Of a stretch of DNA of 64,000 bases, positions 51,279-59,559 are shown in pieces. The position numbers and the translations under genes were made by a program. Under the pieces are notes generated by a model. It had not been told where the DNA came from, searched no databases, and was given only the letters and a program-made list of their open reading frames with translations. The DNA comes from CALNXN01 sp942490645. GTDB lineage: Bacteria; Pseudomonadota; Alphaproteobacteria; Rhodobacterales; Rhodobacteraceae. Numbering within the stretch: position 1 is the first letter of the stretch; the number at the start of each line of letters is the position of its first letter. Location of the stretch: positions 310,001 to 374,000 of the forward strand of contig CALNXN010000005.1 in assembly GCA_942490645.1 (NCBI GenBank), read 5' to 3'.

Positions 51279-52112
51279 TCAACGCAGCAGCACGATCTCC
51301 ACACGGTCATTGCGCAGGGCCATCGCGTTCTCGATAACCGGCTCGCGATCGGCATGTCCTGTCACGCGTTGCATGCGGTCCGCCGAAATGCCGCCGCTTT
51401 CCATCATCTCACGCGTGCGCGTGGCGCGTTGTGCCGACATATCCCAGACCGGGTTTTCCGACAAAACGATTGGTTGCGCACGAACGTGCCCGCCAATCGC
51501 CACACCATTGGTTACGGACGACGCAACGCCTGCGACCAGTGCCACCAGGTCTTGCATCAGTTGAGTCGGCGCATCGGTCTCTGGCTCAAAGAGAGGCATG
51601 TTTTCCAGCGCGAAGAGCTCGATCACCAGCCCCTCGTCTGTGATCCGCGTGACGATGTGTTGCAAAAGATTGTCCATCACAACGGTCTCGCCCCCGCGCG
51701 CGGTCAGTTCCGCTTCGAGTGCGGAAAGGTCCGCTTCGGCCTGATCGAACTCGCCGCCGTCGGATGCCATACCGCTCTGACCACGCGATTGGTCTTGCTG
51801 CGTCGAATGGATCGCCGTGGCGCCGGTGCCGCTCTTTGGAAGCACCTCTTCTGAGAAGATGCTGTCACCACCAAAGGAGCCATCACCGCCGCCTGACACG
51901 CGGCTGATCGCGACAGTTGGCGAGAAGTAATCCGCCAGCCCGGAACGCTGCTGTTCCGTCGTTGCATTCAAAAGCCACATCATCATGAAAAAAGCCATCA
52001 TCGCAGTCACGAAGTCAGCATACGCTACCTTCCAGGCACCACCGTGGTGCCCGCCTGCGATAATCTTTTTCCGTTTGATGATGATAGGCGCCAGGTTGCC
52101 CTGCGTACCCAT
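51279..52112 (-). CDS. motB: MotB, stator peptidoglycan-anchoring subunit
   Basis: 277 residues. The single membrane helix contains the proton-binding Asp33 in AYADFVTAMMAFFMMMWLL. The C-terminal OmpA/MotB domain includes NPVWDMSAQRATRTREMM and RVTGHADREPV, the peptidoglycan-binding region. The periplasmic linker (about 60-150) is Gly/Ser/Asp-rich. First gene of motB-flgE-flgK-flgL-flgI, remote from motA. Confidence 0.95.
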   Translation of the reverse strand: MGTQGNLAPIIIKRKKIIAGGHHGGAWKVAYADFVTAMMAFFMMMWLLNATTEQQRSGLADYFSPTVAISRVSGGGDGSFGGDSIFSEEVLPKSGTGATAIHSTQQDQSRGQSGMASDGGEFDQAEADLSALEAELTARGGETVVMDNLLQHIVTRITDEGLVIELFALENMPLFEPETDAPTQLMQDLVALVAGVASSVTNGVAIGGHVRAQPIVLSENPVWDMSAQRATRTREMMESGGISADRMQRVTGHADREPVIENAMALRNDRVEIVLLR

Positions 52113-52160
52113 ATCTCCACCACTCTTAATTCACCCAAGAGCAGTGATACCGCCAAGGCG

Positions 52161-52175
52161 TTACAACAGGCTTAA
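52161..52175. promoter_or_regulatory. CtrA-like site (TTAC-N7-TTAA) before motB
   Basis: Matches TTAA-N7-TTAA at 7 of 8 positions, in the 132 bp divergent region between motB and the MFS gene, 49 bp upstream of motB. Confidence 0.35.
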
Positions 52176-52244
52176 CACCACAGCGGTTTCTTTTGCTTGC
52201 GCCCGACGATGTGTTTCATCCAGATGGTGAAAGGAGAACGCATC

Positions 52245-53465
52245 GTGTCAACGCCACCCATCACCGACAGCCCTTATTCGTGGTTGCGCCTGTGTATTAC
52301 GCTTGGGGCAGCCATGATCATCAACGCAGGTATGTGGGCGATCATCGTCCTGCTGCCCGCGATGCAGACGGAGTTCAGCGGTGGCCGTGCCGAAGCGTCG
52401 ATGCCATACACTTTGACCATGATCGGTTTTGCGTTCGGCAATTACGCGATTGGACGGGCAGTTGACCGCTTTGGCGTGACGCGGGTGCTGATTGCAGCGG
52501 CGTTCGGCGTTGCGGCTGGCTTTGGGCTTGCAACACTTAGCACTTCAATAGCGATGGTTTCCGCAGCGCAGCTTTTGGTCGGGTTCTGTTCCGCTGTTGG
52601 ATTTGGTCCATTGATCGCGGATATCTCGCATTGGTTTGTGCGCAGGCGCGGGATTGCCGTGGCTCTGGTGGCCAGCGGCAACTACCTTTCGGGGGTCATT
52701 TGGCCGCTCGTGCTGGCTGGAATGATCCAAGACAGCGGATGGCGCAGTGCCTATCTGTTCATGGCGATCGTAACGCTGGTCGGGGTCATACCGCTGGCGA
52801 TGGCCCTCAGGCGGAGAGTGCCGGATGATGTGAAAATCGTCGCGCAGCAAGTCTCGATGCTCAATGCGCGTAGCTCAGGTTTGTCGCCACGTGCATTGCA
52901 ATATCTGTTAGGCCTTGCGGGTGTCGGGTGCTGCGTGGCGATGTCGATGCCGCAGGTTCATATCGTGGCGTACTGCGTGGATCTTGGGTACGGCCCTGCG
53001 GTCGGTGCGCAGATGCTGTCGCTGATGCTGCTGGGGGGCGTAGGCTCTCGGCTTTTGTCGGGGCTGATCGCAGATCAACTGGGTGGCGTGAAAACCCTGC
53101 TGATCGGTTCGACGTTGCAGTGTCTGGCGCTGTTTTTGTATTTGCCAGCGGGGGGGCTTGTATCCCTTTACGTGGTCAGCCTGATTTTTGGACTCAGTCA
53201 GGGTGGCATCGTACCGAGTTACGCCTTGATCGTGCGCGAATACATGCCAGCAAAAGAAGCAGGTGAGCGCGTCGGTTTTGTCATGATGGCCACGATCATG
53301 GGCATGGCGCTGGGCGGCTGGGTCTCGGCGTGGATCTACGATCTCAGCGGATCTTACCAATTGGCGTTCATCAACGGAATAGTCTGGAACGGCCTCAACA
53401 TAGGGGTCATGCTTTGGCTGCTGATGCGCAGCCGACCCCGTACACCCATGCCGGTCCCAGCCTAG
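52245..53465 (+). CDS. Major facilitator superfamily transporter
   Basis: 406 residues, twelve predicted membrane helices. The loop 2-3 motif appears as GRAVDRFGVTRVL and the equivalent C-terminal loop as SGLIADQLGGVKTLL. It resembles the monocarboxylate/oxalate-formate antiporter-like MFS branch; the substrate cannot be named. GTG at 52245 is preferred because AAAGGAG lies eight bases upstream. Its TAG stop shares the palindrome CTAG with the convergent trhO stop. Confidence 0.85.
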   Translation: MSTPPITDSPYSWLRLCITLGAAMIINAGMWAIIVLLPAMQTEFSGGRAEASMPYTLTMIGFAFGNYAIGRAVDRFGVTRVLIAAAFGVAAGFGLATLSTSIAMVSAAQLLVGFCSAVGFGPLIADISHWFVRRRGIAVALVASGNYLSGVIWPLVLAGMIQDSGWRSAYLFMAIVTLVGVIPLAMALRRRVPDDVKIVAQQVSMLNARSSGLSPRALQYLLGLAGVGCCVAMSMPQVHIVAYCVDLGYGPAVGAQMLSLMLLGGVGSRLLSGLIADQLGGVKTLLIGSTLQCLALFLYLPAGGLVSLYVVSLIFGLSQGGIVPSYALIVREYMPAKEAGERVGFVMMATIMGMALGGWVSAWIYDLSGSYQLAFINGIVWNGLNIGVMLWLLMRSRPRTPMPVPA

Positions 53466-54364
53466 GATCCTAAGTGCGTATCGCCGCGGTTTCGCGCGAG
53501 AATGATCTGCTTTTGACGCTCGCGGAACCGCTCTTTGTCGCCTTCCGAAGTCTCATGAACGCATTGGTGACAGCTTACGCCTGCCTCATAGCCCTCGCGC
53601 GCGGTGTCCTGCGGCAATATCGGTCGACGGCACCCATGACATAGCTGATGCGGACCCTCTTTCAGGCCATGCTCAACGCTCACACGGTTGTCGAACACAA
53701 AGCACGCACCATTCCACGTGCTTTCGCTTTGCGGCACATCTTCGAGATACTGCAAGATGCCGCCCTTGAGGTGATACACGTCTTCGACACCCTGACCGAT
53801 CAGGTAGTTTGTGGATTTTTCACAACGGATCCCTCCAGTGCAGAACATCGCAATTTTCTTGTTGTGGAAACGATGTTTGTTGGCGTCCCACCACGCGGGA
53901 AACTCACCAAAGCTTTGGGTTTCCGGGTCTATGGCACCCTCAAATGTTCCGATGGCGACCTCGTAATCGTTGCGTGTATCAATCACTGCCACATCGGGGC
54001 TGGTGATCAGCGCATTCCAGTCTTGGGGATCGACATAGTTGCCGACGCGGGCACGCGGATCGATATCCGGCTGGCCCATTGTCACGATCTCGCGCTTCAG
54101 GCGCACTTTCATCTTGCCGAAGGGGGGTGTTTCGCTTGCGGCCTCTTTCCATTCCAGATCGGCACAACCGGGCAAACCGCGCAGATGGGCAATCACCAGA
54201 TCAATCCCGGTGCGCGGGCCTGCGATGGTGCCGTTGATACCTTCCGGGGCCAAAAGCAACGTCCCTTTGACACCGTTTGAGCAGCACAGCTTTGCCAACG
54301 GCCCCTTGAGGGCAGCAGGGTCTTGGAACCGGGTAAAGTGATATAGCGCGGCAATCGTGTACAT
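53462..54364 (-). CDS. trhO: TrhO, tRNA uridine-34 hydroxylase (rhodanese-like, YceA/UPF0176)
   Basis: 300 residues. N-terminal acylphosphatase-like domain (GTLLLAPEGINGTIAGP), then a rhodanese domain with active Cys175 and Cys181 in FCTGGIRCEKS. A Cys-rich C terminus (CHGCRRPI and VSCHQCVHE) completes the family layout. It performs O2-dependent 5-hydroxylation of wobble uridine. The ATG at 54364 matches the family start; two upstream in-frame codons lack a clear ribosome site. Confidence 0.93.
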   Translation of the reverse strand: MYTIAALYHFTRFQDPAALKGPLAKLCCSNGVKGTLLLAPEGINGTIAGPRTGIDLVIAHLRGLPGCADLEWKEAASETPPFGKMKVRLKREIVTMGQPDIDPRARVGNYVDPQDWNALITSPDVAVIDTRNDYEVAIGTFEGAIDPETQSFGEFPAWWDANKHRFHNKKIAMFCTGGIRCEKSTNYLIGQGVEDVYHLKGGILQYLEDVPQSESTWNGACFVFDNRVSVEHGLKEGPHQLCHGCRRPILPQDTAREGYEAGVSCHQCVHETSEGDKERFRERQKQIILARNRGDTHLGS

Positions 54365-54494
54365 GATTGCCAAATAGGGCATCCGGGGCTCAGCCTGCAA
54401 GAGGGTGGTGCAGCGAAACCCACCTTACCGGCAGGGGCAAAACGCCTTAAGATGGCAAACAGCCGCCCCGGCGCATTGAAGGAAAGGATATTCC

Positions 54495-55220
54495 ATGCAG
54501 GCCTTGCTTGTGATCGACGTTCAGAAGGATTTTTGCCCCGGCGGCGCGCTGGCCGTGCATGAAGGCGATCAAATTGTACCGGGTATCAACACGTTGATGG
54601 GTGCGTTCGACGCAGTGATCCTGACGCAGGACTGGCATCCGGCCGGGCATTCGTCCTTTGCAAGCGCGCATGAAGGCAAAGCCCCTTATGATATGGTCGA
54701 AATGCCCTATGGTCCGCAGGTACTCTGGCCTGATCATTGTGTTCAAGGACGCAAAGGCGCGCGGTTTCACGCCGGTCTGCAAGTCGACCACGCCGACCTA
54801 ATCATCCGCAAAGGGTATAACCCGGCAATCGACAGCTATTCCGCCTTTTTCGAGAATGACCACACCACACCGACAGGGTTGGAAGGGTATCTGCGGACGC
54901 GCGGGATCACCAGTTTGACAATGGTGGGCCTGGCGCTGGATTTCTGCGTCAACTTTTCCGCGGTTGATGCGGCCAAATTGGGGTTTGATGTGACCGTGCA
55001 GCAGGATTTGTGTCGCGCGATTGATCTGGACGGATCGCTTTCTGCAGCGCTTGAGGGCATGTCTGCCGCCCGCCGGGGTGGTTCTAGCCTGAGGGCACTT
55101 GCACGCTGCCGCGCGCCCTGTTCTAAACTCTCCAGCCCAAAGGAAAACTGTTCATGGTCGATATCGCCACACGTGTCTGGAACCATAAATGGAAGATCGA
55201 CCCGATTGTGCGGTCTTTGA
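54495..55220 (+). CDS. pncA: PncA, nicotinamidase, with apparent frameshift at its 3' end
   Basis: Open frame of 241 residues. Catalytic Asp8 (VIDVQKDF), Lys106 (IIRKGYNP) and Cys151 (LALDFCVNF) are intact, as are metal ligands Asp46, His48 and His52 in QDWHPAGH. It hydrolyses nicotinamide to nicotinate, feeding PncB. After Met189 the reading frame departs from the family. Skipping one C in the CCC run at 55069-55071 gives MSAAAGVVLA and a TGA at 55090-55092, close to the usual length of about 200. As written, the gene runs 67 bp into pncB with a low-complexity tail. Confidence 0.9.
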   Translation: MQALLVIDVQKDFCPGGALAVHEGDQIVPGINTLMGAFDAVILTQDWHPAGHSSFASAHEGKAPYDMVEMPYGPQVLWPDHCVQGRKGARFHAGLQVDHADLIIRKGYNPAIDSYSAFFENDHTTPTGLEGYLRTRGITSLTMVGLALDFCVNFSAVDAAKLGFDVTVQQDLCRAIDLDGSLSAALEGMSAARRGGSSLRALARCRAPCSKLSSPKENCSWSISPHVSGTINGRSTRLCGL

Positions 55221-56446
55221 TCGACACGGACTTTTACAAGCTCTTGATGTGCCAATCCGTGTTTCGCAACAAACCCGACACGCAGGTGACGTTCAGTCTG
55301 ATCAACCGGTCCAAACATGTGCCTTTGGCCAATCTGATCGACGAGGGTGAACTGCGCGAGCAATTGGATCACATTCGCTCCCTGTCGCTCAGCCGTGGGG
55401 AAAGCACATGGTTGCGCGGGAACACGTTCTACGGCAAACGCCAGATGTTCCGCCCGGATTTCATGGAGTGGTTCGAAGGGCTGCGTTTGCCACCCTACTA
55501 TTTGGAACGCAAAGGCGACCAATATGAGCTGACGTTCGAAGGAACGTGGCCTGAGGTGATGCTGTGGGAAATTCCGGCACTGGCCGTCCTGATGGAGCTG
55601 CGCGGGCGTGCGGTCCTCAACACGATGGGCAAATTCGAGCTTCAGGTGCTGTATGCGCGCGCAATGACGCGCGTTTGGGAAAAGATCGAAGACCTGCGTG
55701 GTATTCCCGGGCTTTCAATTGCGGATTTCGGCACCCGGCGGCGACACAGTTACCTGTGGCAGGATTGGTGCGTGCAGGCGATGCGCGAAGGGTTGGAGGG
55801 TGCCTTTACCGGCACGTCGAACTGCAAGATCGCCATGAATCGCGAACTCGAAGCCATTGGCACTAACGCGCATGAATTGCCAATGGTTTACGCCGCTTTG
55901 GCCGATGGGGACGAGGCCCTCGCCAAGGCACCTTATGACGTCTTGTCGGACTGGCACGAGGAACACGAGGGCAACCTGCGTATTATCCTGCCCGATACCT
56001 ATGGCACCAAGGGGTTTCTGGACAATGCGCCTGATTGGCTGGCCGGCTGGACGGGCATCCGCATCGACAGTGGTGACCCGGCCACAGGCGCGCAGGTGGC
56101 GATTGACTGGTGGAAATCGCGTGGCGAAGACCCGCGCGCGAAACGTGTCATTTTTTCGGACGGGCTGGACGTGGACAAGATCCGCGAACTGCACGCGCAA
56201 TTTGCGGATAAGGTGAACGTGTCCTTTGGGTGGGGCACACTGCTGACCAATGATTTCCGGGGACTGGTCCCGAACGACGCATTGGCACCATTCAGCCTTG
56301 TCTGCAAAGCGGTGGAGGCGAACGGACGCGCGACCGTCAAACTATCGGACAACCCGAACAAGGCGATGGGACCAGCCGATCAAATCGACCGCTACAAGCG
56401 CGTCTTTGGCGTCGGTGCGCAGGTGGCCGAAGAGGTCGTCGTCTGA
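55154..56446 (+). CDS. pncB: PncB, nicotinate phosphoribosyltransferase
   Basis: 430 residues. It makes nicotinate mononucleotide from nicotinate and PRPP, with ATP coupling. The phosphorylatable His198 is in DFGTRRRHSY. Early block LIDTDFYKLLMCQSVF and later GTSNCKIAMNRELEAIGTNAHE and GIRIDSGDP complete the active site. AAAGGA precedes the ATG. Paired with pncA this forms the nicotinamide salvage route to NAD. Confidence 0.96.
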   Translation: MVDIATRVWNHKWKIDPIVRSLIDTDFYKLLMCQSVFRNKPDTQVTFSLINRSKHVPLANLIDEGELREQLDHIRSLSLSRGESTWLRGNTFYGKRQMFRPDFMEWFEGLRLPPYYLERKGDQYELTFEGTWPEVMLWEIPALAVLMELRGRAVLNTMGKFELQVLYARAMTRVWEKIEDLRGIPGLSIADFGTRRRHSYLWQDWCVQAMREGLEGAFTGTSNCKIAMNRELEAIGTNAHELPMVYAALADGDEALAKAPYDVLSDWHEEHEGNLRIILPDTYGTKGFLDNAPDWLAGWTGIRIDSGDPATGAQVAIDWWKSRGEDPRAKRVIFSDGLDVDKIRELHAQFADKVNVSFGWGTLLTNDFRGLVPNDALAPFSLVCKAVEANGRATVKLSDNPNKAMGPADQIDRYKRVFGVGAQVAEEVVV

Positions 56447-56493
56447 GGCTGGCGCAACTGGCTCGAAGACTGGATTTGCCGGAATGGTTGCCG

Positions 56494-57393
56494 TCACGCC
56501 AGAGCGGCGCGCCGTAACCTTTGTTCGCGCCACACGATCATCAGGCCACCAGCTGCGATTAAAAGCGCTCCTGGAAAGAGCGTACTCCATGGCGTTTCGT
56601 CAAAAAACATCCAGCCCAGAACGAAGGCCAGCGGGATGCCGAAGTAGCTGAACGGAGCAAGGTTGCTTTGTTCAGTCATGCGGAAGCTGACCACGAGAAA
56701 CAAGACGGCCGTACCTCCAAATCCACCCATCGCCATGATCCACCACATGTCGGTCCAGCTGGCGATCGGAGTAAAGCCGCCCCAGCTGAATGTCATGACC
56801 AACGACCCGATAGCCGCGCTGACAGAGGAATAGAGGCTGAGCAGCGGGGAGGGGACATCTTCGTCAAACATGCGCGCGGTCACGCCCACCAGCGCATAAA
56901 AGAACGCCGCGGCCAGTGGCAAAAGCGCGTAGGGCGTGAACGCATCTGACCCGGGGCGCACAATCATGATGACGCCGGCAAAGCCGACCAAAACTGCAAC
57001 CCAGCGCATCCACCCGACCTTTTCAGCCAAGAGCGGAACGGCCAAGGCGGTCATGAAAAGCGCATTTGCATAGGTGATGGTTGACGCCGTCGCGAAGGCC
57101 AGCACCCCAAGCGACACGTAAAAACAAAGCTGCGCCATCGTCACGATCACACCCCGCGACACAGCCAGTTTCCATTGCCGGATTATGATAGGCCTGCCTG
57201 AGGCATGCCAGGATTTTGCAAAGTAGAGGGCAATGATCGAAGGGATCAGGCCGAAGATATTGCGCCATGCGGACAGTTCCACGGCGGAGTAGCGATCTGA
57301 CAAGTGTTTGATGACAAGACCCATGCAATCAAAAAGGGTCAAGGCAATAAGGCTGAGCACAATGGCGAGGCCTGTGCGGTCATTGGGTCGCAT
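56494..57393 (-). CDS. DMT-superfamily transporter (EamA domains)
   Basis: 299 residues with ten predicted membrane helices arranged as two EamA repeats. The first repeat ends GVIMIVRPGSDAF and the second GALLIAAGGLMIVWRE. The substrate is unknown; relatives export amino acids or metabolites. The ATG at 57393 has AGGA upstream and is preferred over a GTG 18 codons earlier. Convergent with pncB. Confidence 0.87.
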   Translation of the reverse strand: MRPNDRTGLAIVLSLIALTLFDCMGLVIKHLSDRYSAVELSAWRNIFGLIPSIIALYFAKSWHASGRPIIIRQWKLAVSRGVIVTMAQLCFYVSLGVLAFATASTITYANALFMTALAVPLLAEKVGWMRWVAVLVGFAGVIMIVRPGSDAFTPYALLPLAAAFFYALVGVTARMFDEDVPSPLLSLYSSVSAAIGSLVMTFSWGGFTPIASWTDMWWIMAMGGFGGTAVLFLVVSFRMTEQSNLAPFSYFGIPLAFVLGWMFFDETPWSTLFPGALLIAAGGLMIVWREQRLRRAALA

Positions 57394-57771
57394 GGGATGT
57401 CCTGAACGAGGTTCGTCAAAGATTAGGTCCGTGCCGTGAGAAGTCACGCGGTAATTGCGATCAACACCTTAGACGCGTGACAGTTGGAAAACTGCATTTG
57501 TGTCAGGTTGGCCCAAGAAAAACTGGCTGCAGACTCAGCGCTTTTTGCGCTAATTTGTGAGCCTGCGGCCTCATTTGGCAATGTGCGACCATCGGGCCGG
57601 GCGACCCATGGTGCGGGAATAGCCGCAGCCTGAGAATCAAGGCAACAGTATGCATAGGTGAGAGTACAGACGGTTTCCTCACACGTGGCAATCAAGCGGT
57701 GTGAGCTGTTGTATCTAACGCAGGCGCGCTTGTTGCTCCACCCGCCAAAGGCGTCAAAGTGAGACGACAGT
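57394..57771. other. Intergenic region without a supported gene
   Basis: About 378 bp between the DMT transporter and arfB. It has a small inverted repeat (AGCGC-TTTTT-GCGCT, near 57537-57552). A minus-strand open frame of 83 codons (57444-57695) starts only at TTG, has no ribosome site and no recognisable features, so it is not annotated. No tRNA or riboswitch is evident. Confidence 0.6.
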
Positions 57772-58191
57772 TCATTCGTCGTCGACGCGACCGCGCAGGG
57801 CCTTTATCTCCCCGCGCACCTTTTTTGCCTTGAGGCGGCGTTTCTTGGAGCCGAGCGTGGGCCGTGTGGCGATACGGCGTTTGGGTGCGACCAATGCCTT
57901 TCGGATCAGATCGGCCAATCGATCGCGGGCTATGTCACGGTTGCGCGCCTGACTGCGGGTTTCATCGCACTGGATGACCAGAGCGCCCTCTTGTGTCCAG
58001 CGCCGTCCGGCAAGCCGTTTGAGGCGCGTCTTGACCGGACCGGGCAAATTGGGAGAGCGCGCGGCTTCAAACCGCAGTTCGACAGCCGATGACACCTTGT
58101 TGACGTTCTGCCCACCTGGACCGGACGCGCGCATAAAGCTTTCGCTAAGCTCCCAGTCTTCGATCGCGATGGTGTCATTGATGCGCAGCAC
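57772..58191 (-). CDS. arfB: ArfB, alternative ribosome-rescue peptidyl-tRNA hydrolase
   Basis: 139 residues, the usual ArfB length. The catalytic GGQ (residues 26-28) is in ASGPGGQNVNKV. The basic C-terminal tail (KKRRLKAKKVRGE) that enters the empty mRNA channel is present. It releases peptides from stalled ribosomes. The GTG at 58191 is chosen because AAAGGAG lies upstream and the protein then begins VLRINDTI, as in relatives. Confidence 0.94.
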   Translation of the reverse strand: MLRINDTIAIEDWELSESFMRASGPGGQNVNKVSSAVELRFEAARSPNLPGPVKTRLKRLAGRRWTQEGALVIQCDETRSQARNRDIARDRLADLIRKALVAPKRRIATRPTLGSKKRRLKAKKVRGEIKALRGRVDDE

Positions 58192-58286
58192 GGTCGGGTC
58201 TCCTTTCACCGCATTTTCGCATTGGAACCGAACAAGGTGAAGAGCGTTATTTGGATGAAGTTTCACCACCGAACAGGAGAACGCCG

Positions 58287-58688
58287 ATGCATAGCCAATC
58301 CATCCAGCAAGTTAGCACCACCCGCCCCGACCTTTTCGCATTCCGCATCGACGGAGAGGTCAGCCGCGACGACATGACTGAAATGGCGTCGTTCATGAAC
58401 GAGAAATTCGACGCGTACGACAAGGTTGATATGATGCTGATCTTTGACAAATACGATGGTGCTGAGGCAGGTGCCAGCCTCAGTTGGGAGGCGCTGAAGT
58501 CACGCGTAAAATCAATAAGCAACGTTGAAAGATACGTCGTCGTTGGTGCCCCGCAAGAGGCACAAGACATGCTCAATGCCATGGGTAAACTGCTGCCGGT
58601 GCAAGCCGAAACCTTTGATGATGAAGACGCCGCATGGGACGCAATGGGCGCGCAGGTCAACTTGACCTCAACGCATCCGGGGACCTGA
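58287..58688 (+). CDS. SpoIIAA/STAS-like (CRAL-TRIO-like) domain protein
   Basis: 133 residues. The pattern FRIDGEVSRDDMTEMASFM, then KVDMMLIFDKYDGAEAG, and VERYVVVGAPQEAQDML matches small cytosolic SpoIIAA-like proteins. No membrane segment. The family lacks an assigned general function. AGGAG precedes the ATG at 58287. It ends 12 bp from the terminator of the convergent minus-strand RNA locus. Confidence 0.78.
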   Translation: MHSQSIQQVSTTRPDLFAFRIDGEVSRDDMTEMASFMNEKFDAYDKVDMMLIFDKYDGAEAGASLSWEALKSRVKSISNVERYVVVGAPQEAQDMLNAMGKLLPVQAETFDDEDAAWDAMGAQVNLTSTHPGT

Positions 58689-58700
58689 TCCCTACATACG

Positions 58701-58729
58701 AAAAAGGGCCGCACGTTCAAGTGCGGCCC
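58701..58729 (-). terminator. Strong intrinsic terminator, minus strand
   Basis: A perfect 9-bp GC-rich stem (GGGCCGCAC / GTGCGGCCC) with a 6-nt loop is flanked on the plus strand by AAAAA on its 5' side. The minus-strand RNA therefore ends in a hairpin followed by UUUUU. It terminates the small RNA/ORF locus at 58804-58875 and perhaps the convergent STAS-like gene's antisense side. Confidence 0.85.
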
Positions 58730-58823
58730 AATCGAATGGCTTCAGGAGGGACGCCGGTTAGACCGGTAGTCCACTCTGGAGTTCTGCCCGTCTCAGGGCT
58801 GCCTCAGCAGGCGACCTCCAAAG
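58730..58823 (-). ncRNA. Structured RNA segment (candidate sRNA or leader RNA)
   Basis: On the minus strand, CUUUGGAG (58823-58816) pairs with CUCCAGAG (58781-58774). This uses one G-U pair that is possible only on this strand. The stem encloses two hairpins, GCCU/AGGC (58801-58812) and GCCC/GGGC (58786-58799), giving a branched fold. A third hairpin (CCGG, 58754-58766) and a single-stranded CCUCCU (58744-58749) follow before the terminator. No known RNA family was recognised. Confidence 0.45.
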
Positions 58824-58860
58824 CTGTTCCGACACCTCTCTCCAATACCTTTCTTGACAC
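58804..58860 (-). CDS. Small ORF of 18 codons with a perfect Shine-Dalgarno
   Basis: On the minus strand, GTG at 58860 starts the peptide VSRKVLERGVGTALEVAC. It is preceded by a Shine-Dalgarno whose complement CTGGATCACCTCCTTT (58860-58875) equals the 3' end of 16S rRNA as known for alphaproteobacteria. Its 3' half lies in the branched RNA fold. It could be a translated small protein, a leader peptide or part of a dual-function RNA. Too short for codon statistics. Confidence 0.4.
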   Translation of the reverse strand: MSRKVLERGVGTALEVAC

Positions 58861-58938
58861 TGGATCACCTCCTTTACCTATCTGTTGAACCTATACGAAT
58901 CGTTGCACAGGTTTCTCAGATCGCAAAGCTTTTTCTGC

Positions 58939-59559
58939 TCAGGCAGGGCTGGTGAGCCGGGATGTGATCACCCGAAACGGCACAAGTGCCAACAAAGCAA
59001 GCGACAGCTTTACGCACCAATCGGCAACAGCCAGCGATACCCACAAGGGTGCCGCAGGGCCAAATCCGAGGAGCGGCAGCACCTCACCGGCCCAAGACAC
59101 ATCATCGGACGGCTCGACAAATGCAAGGCTTGCAGAGAAAGCGATGGTAAAAAACAGTGCGGTATCGACCGTGCTGCCGACAAGTGTAGAAGCCAACGGT
59201 GCGCGCCACCATTTGCCTTCACGCAGCGCCGAAAAAATTCCGACATCCAGAAGCTGAGCGCACAAAAATGCGATACCAGAACCCAACGCGATGCGCAGCG
59301 TCACCAGCGGCCCATACTCGCCCATGATCTGCGTGCCGATCAATGAACAGACAAGTCCCACGACAAAGCCGACAAGCACAACGCGACGAGCGGGCCCGGC
59401 GCCGTAGACGCGGTTCATGATGTCGGTGACCAGAAAGGCCAAAGGATAGGTGAACGCCCCCCAGGTCAGCCATTGGCCAAACAGGAACTGTACGAGAATA
59501 TTGGAGGCCACGACGATGGCGGCCATGGCAATGATGCCGGGAAGGTGTGCGCGTGTCAT
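58939..59559 (-). CDS. yhhQ: YhhQ, queuosine-precursor (7-cyano-7-deazaguanine) transporter family
   Basis: 206 residues, about six membrane helices. Family blocks FTYPLAFLVTDIMNRVYG and LSTLVGSTVDTALFF-like ASTLVGSTVDTALFF are visible. It imports the preQ0/preQ1 base for queuosine tRNA modification. No preQ1 riboswitch could be seen in its leader. The small RNA locus lies downstream in the same direction, 63 bp from its stop. Confidence 0.9.
   Translation of the reverse strand: MTRAHLPGIIAMAAIVVASNILVQFLFGQWLTWGAFTYPLAFLVTDIMNRVYGAGPARRVVLVGFVVGLVCSLIGTQIMGEYGPLVTLRIALGSGIAFLCAQLLDVGIFSALREGKWWRAPLASTLVGSTVDTALFFTIAFSASLAFVEPSDDVSWAGEVLPLLGFGPAAPLWVSLAVADWCVKLSLALLALVPFRVITSRLTSPA

Noticed and set aside
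57444..57695. 83-codon minus-strand open frame between the DMT transporter and arfB
   Set aside because: TTG start, no ribosome site, no signal or domain; probably non-coding.
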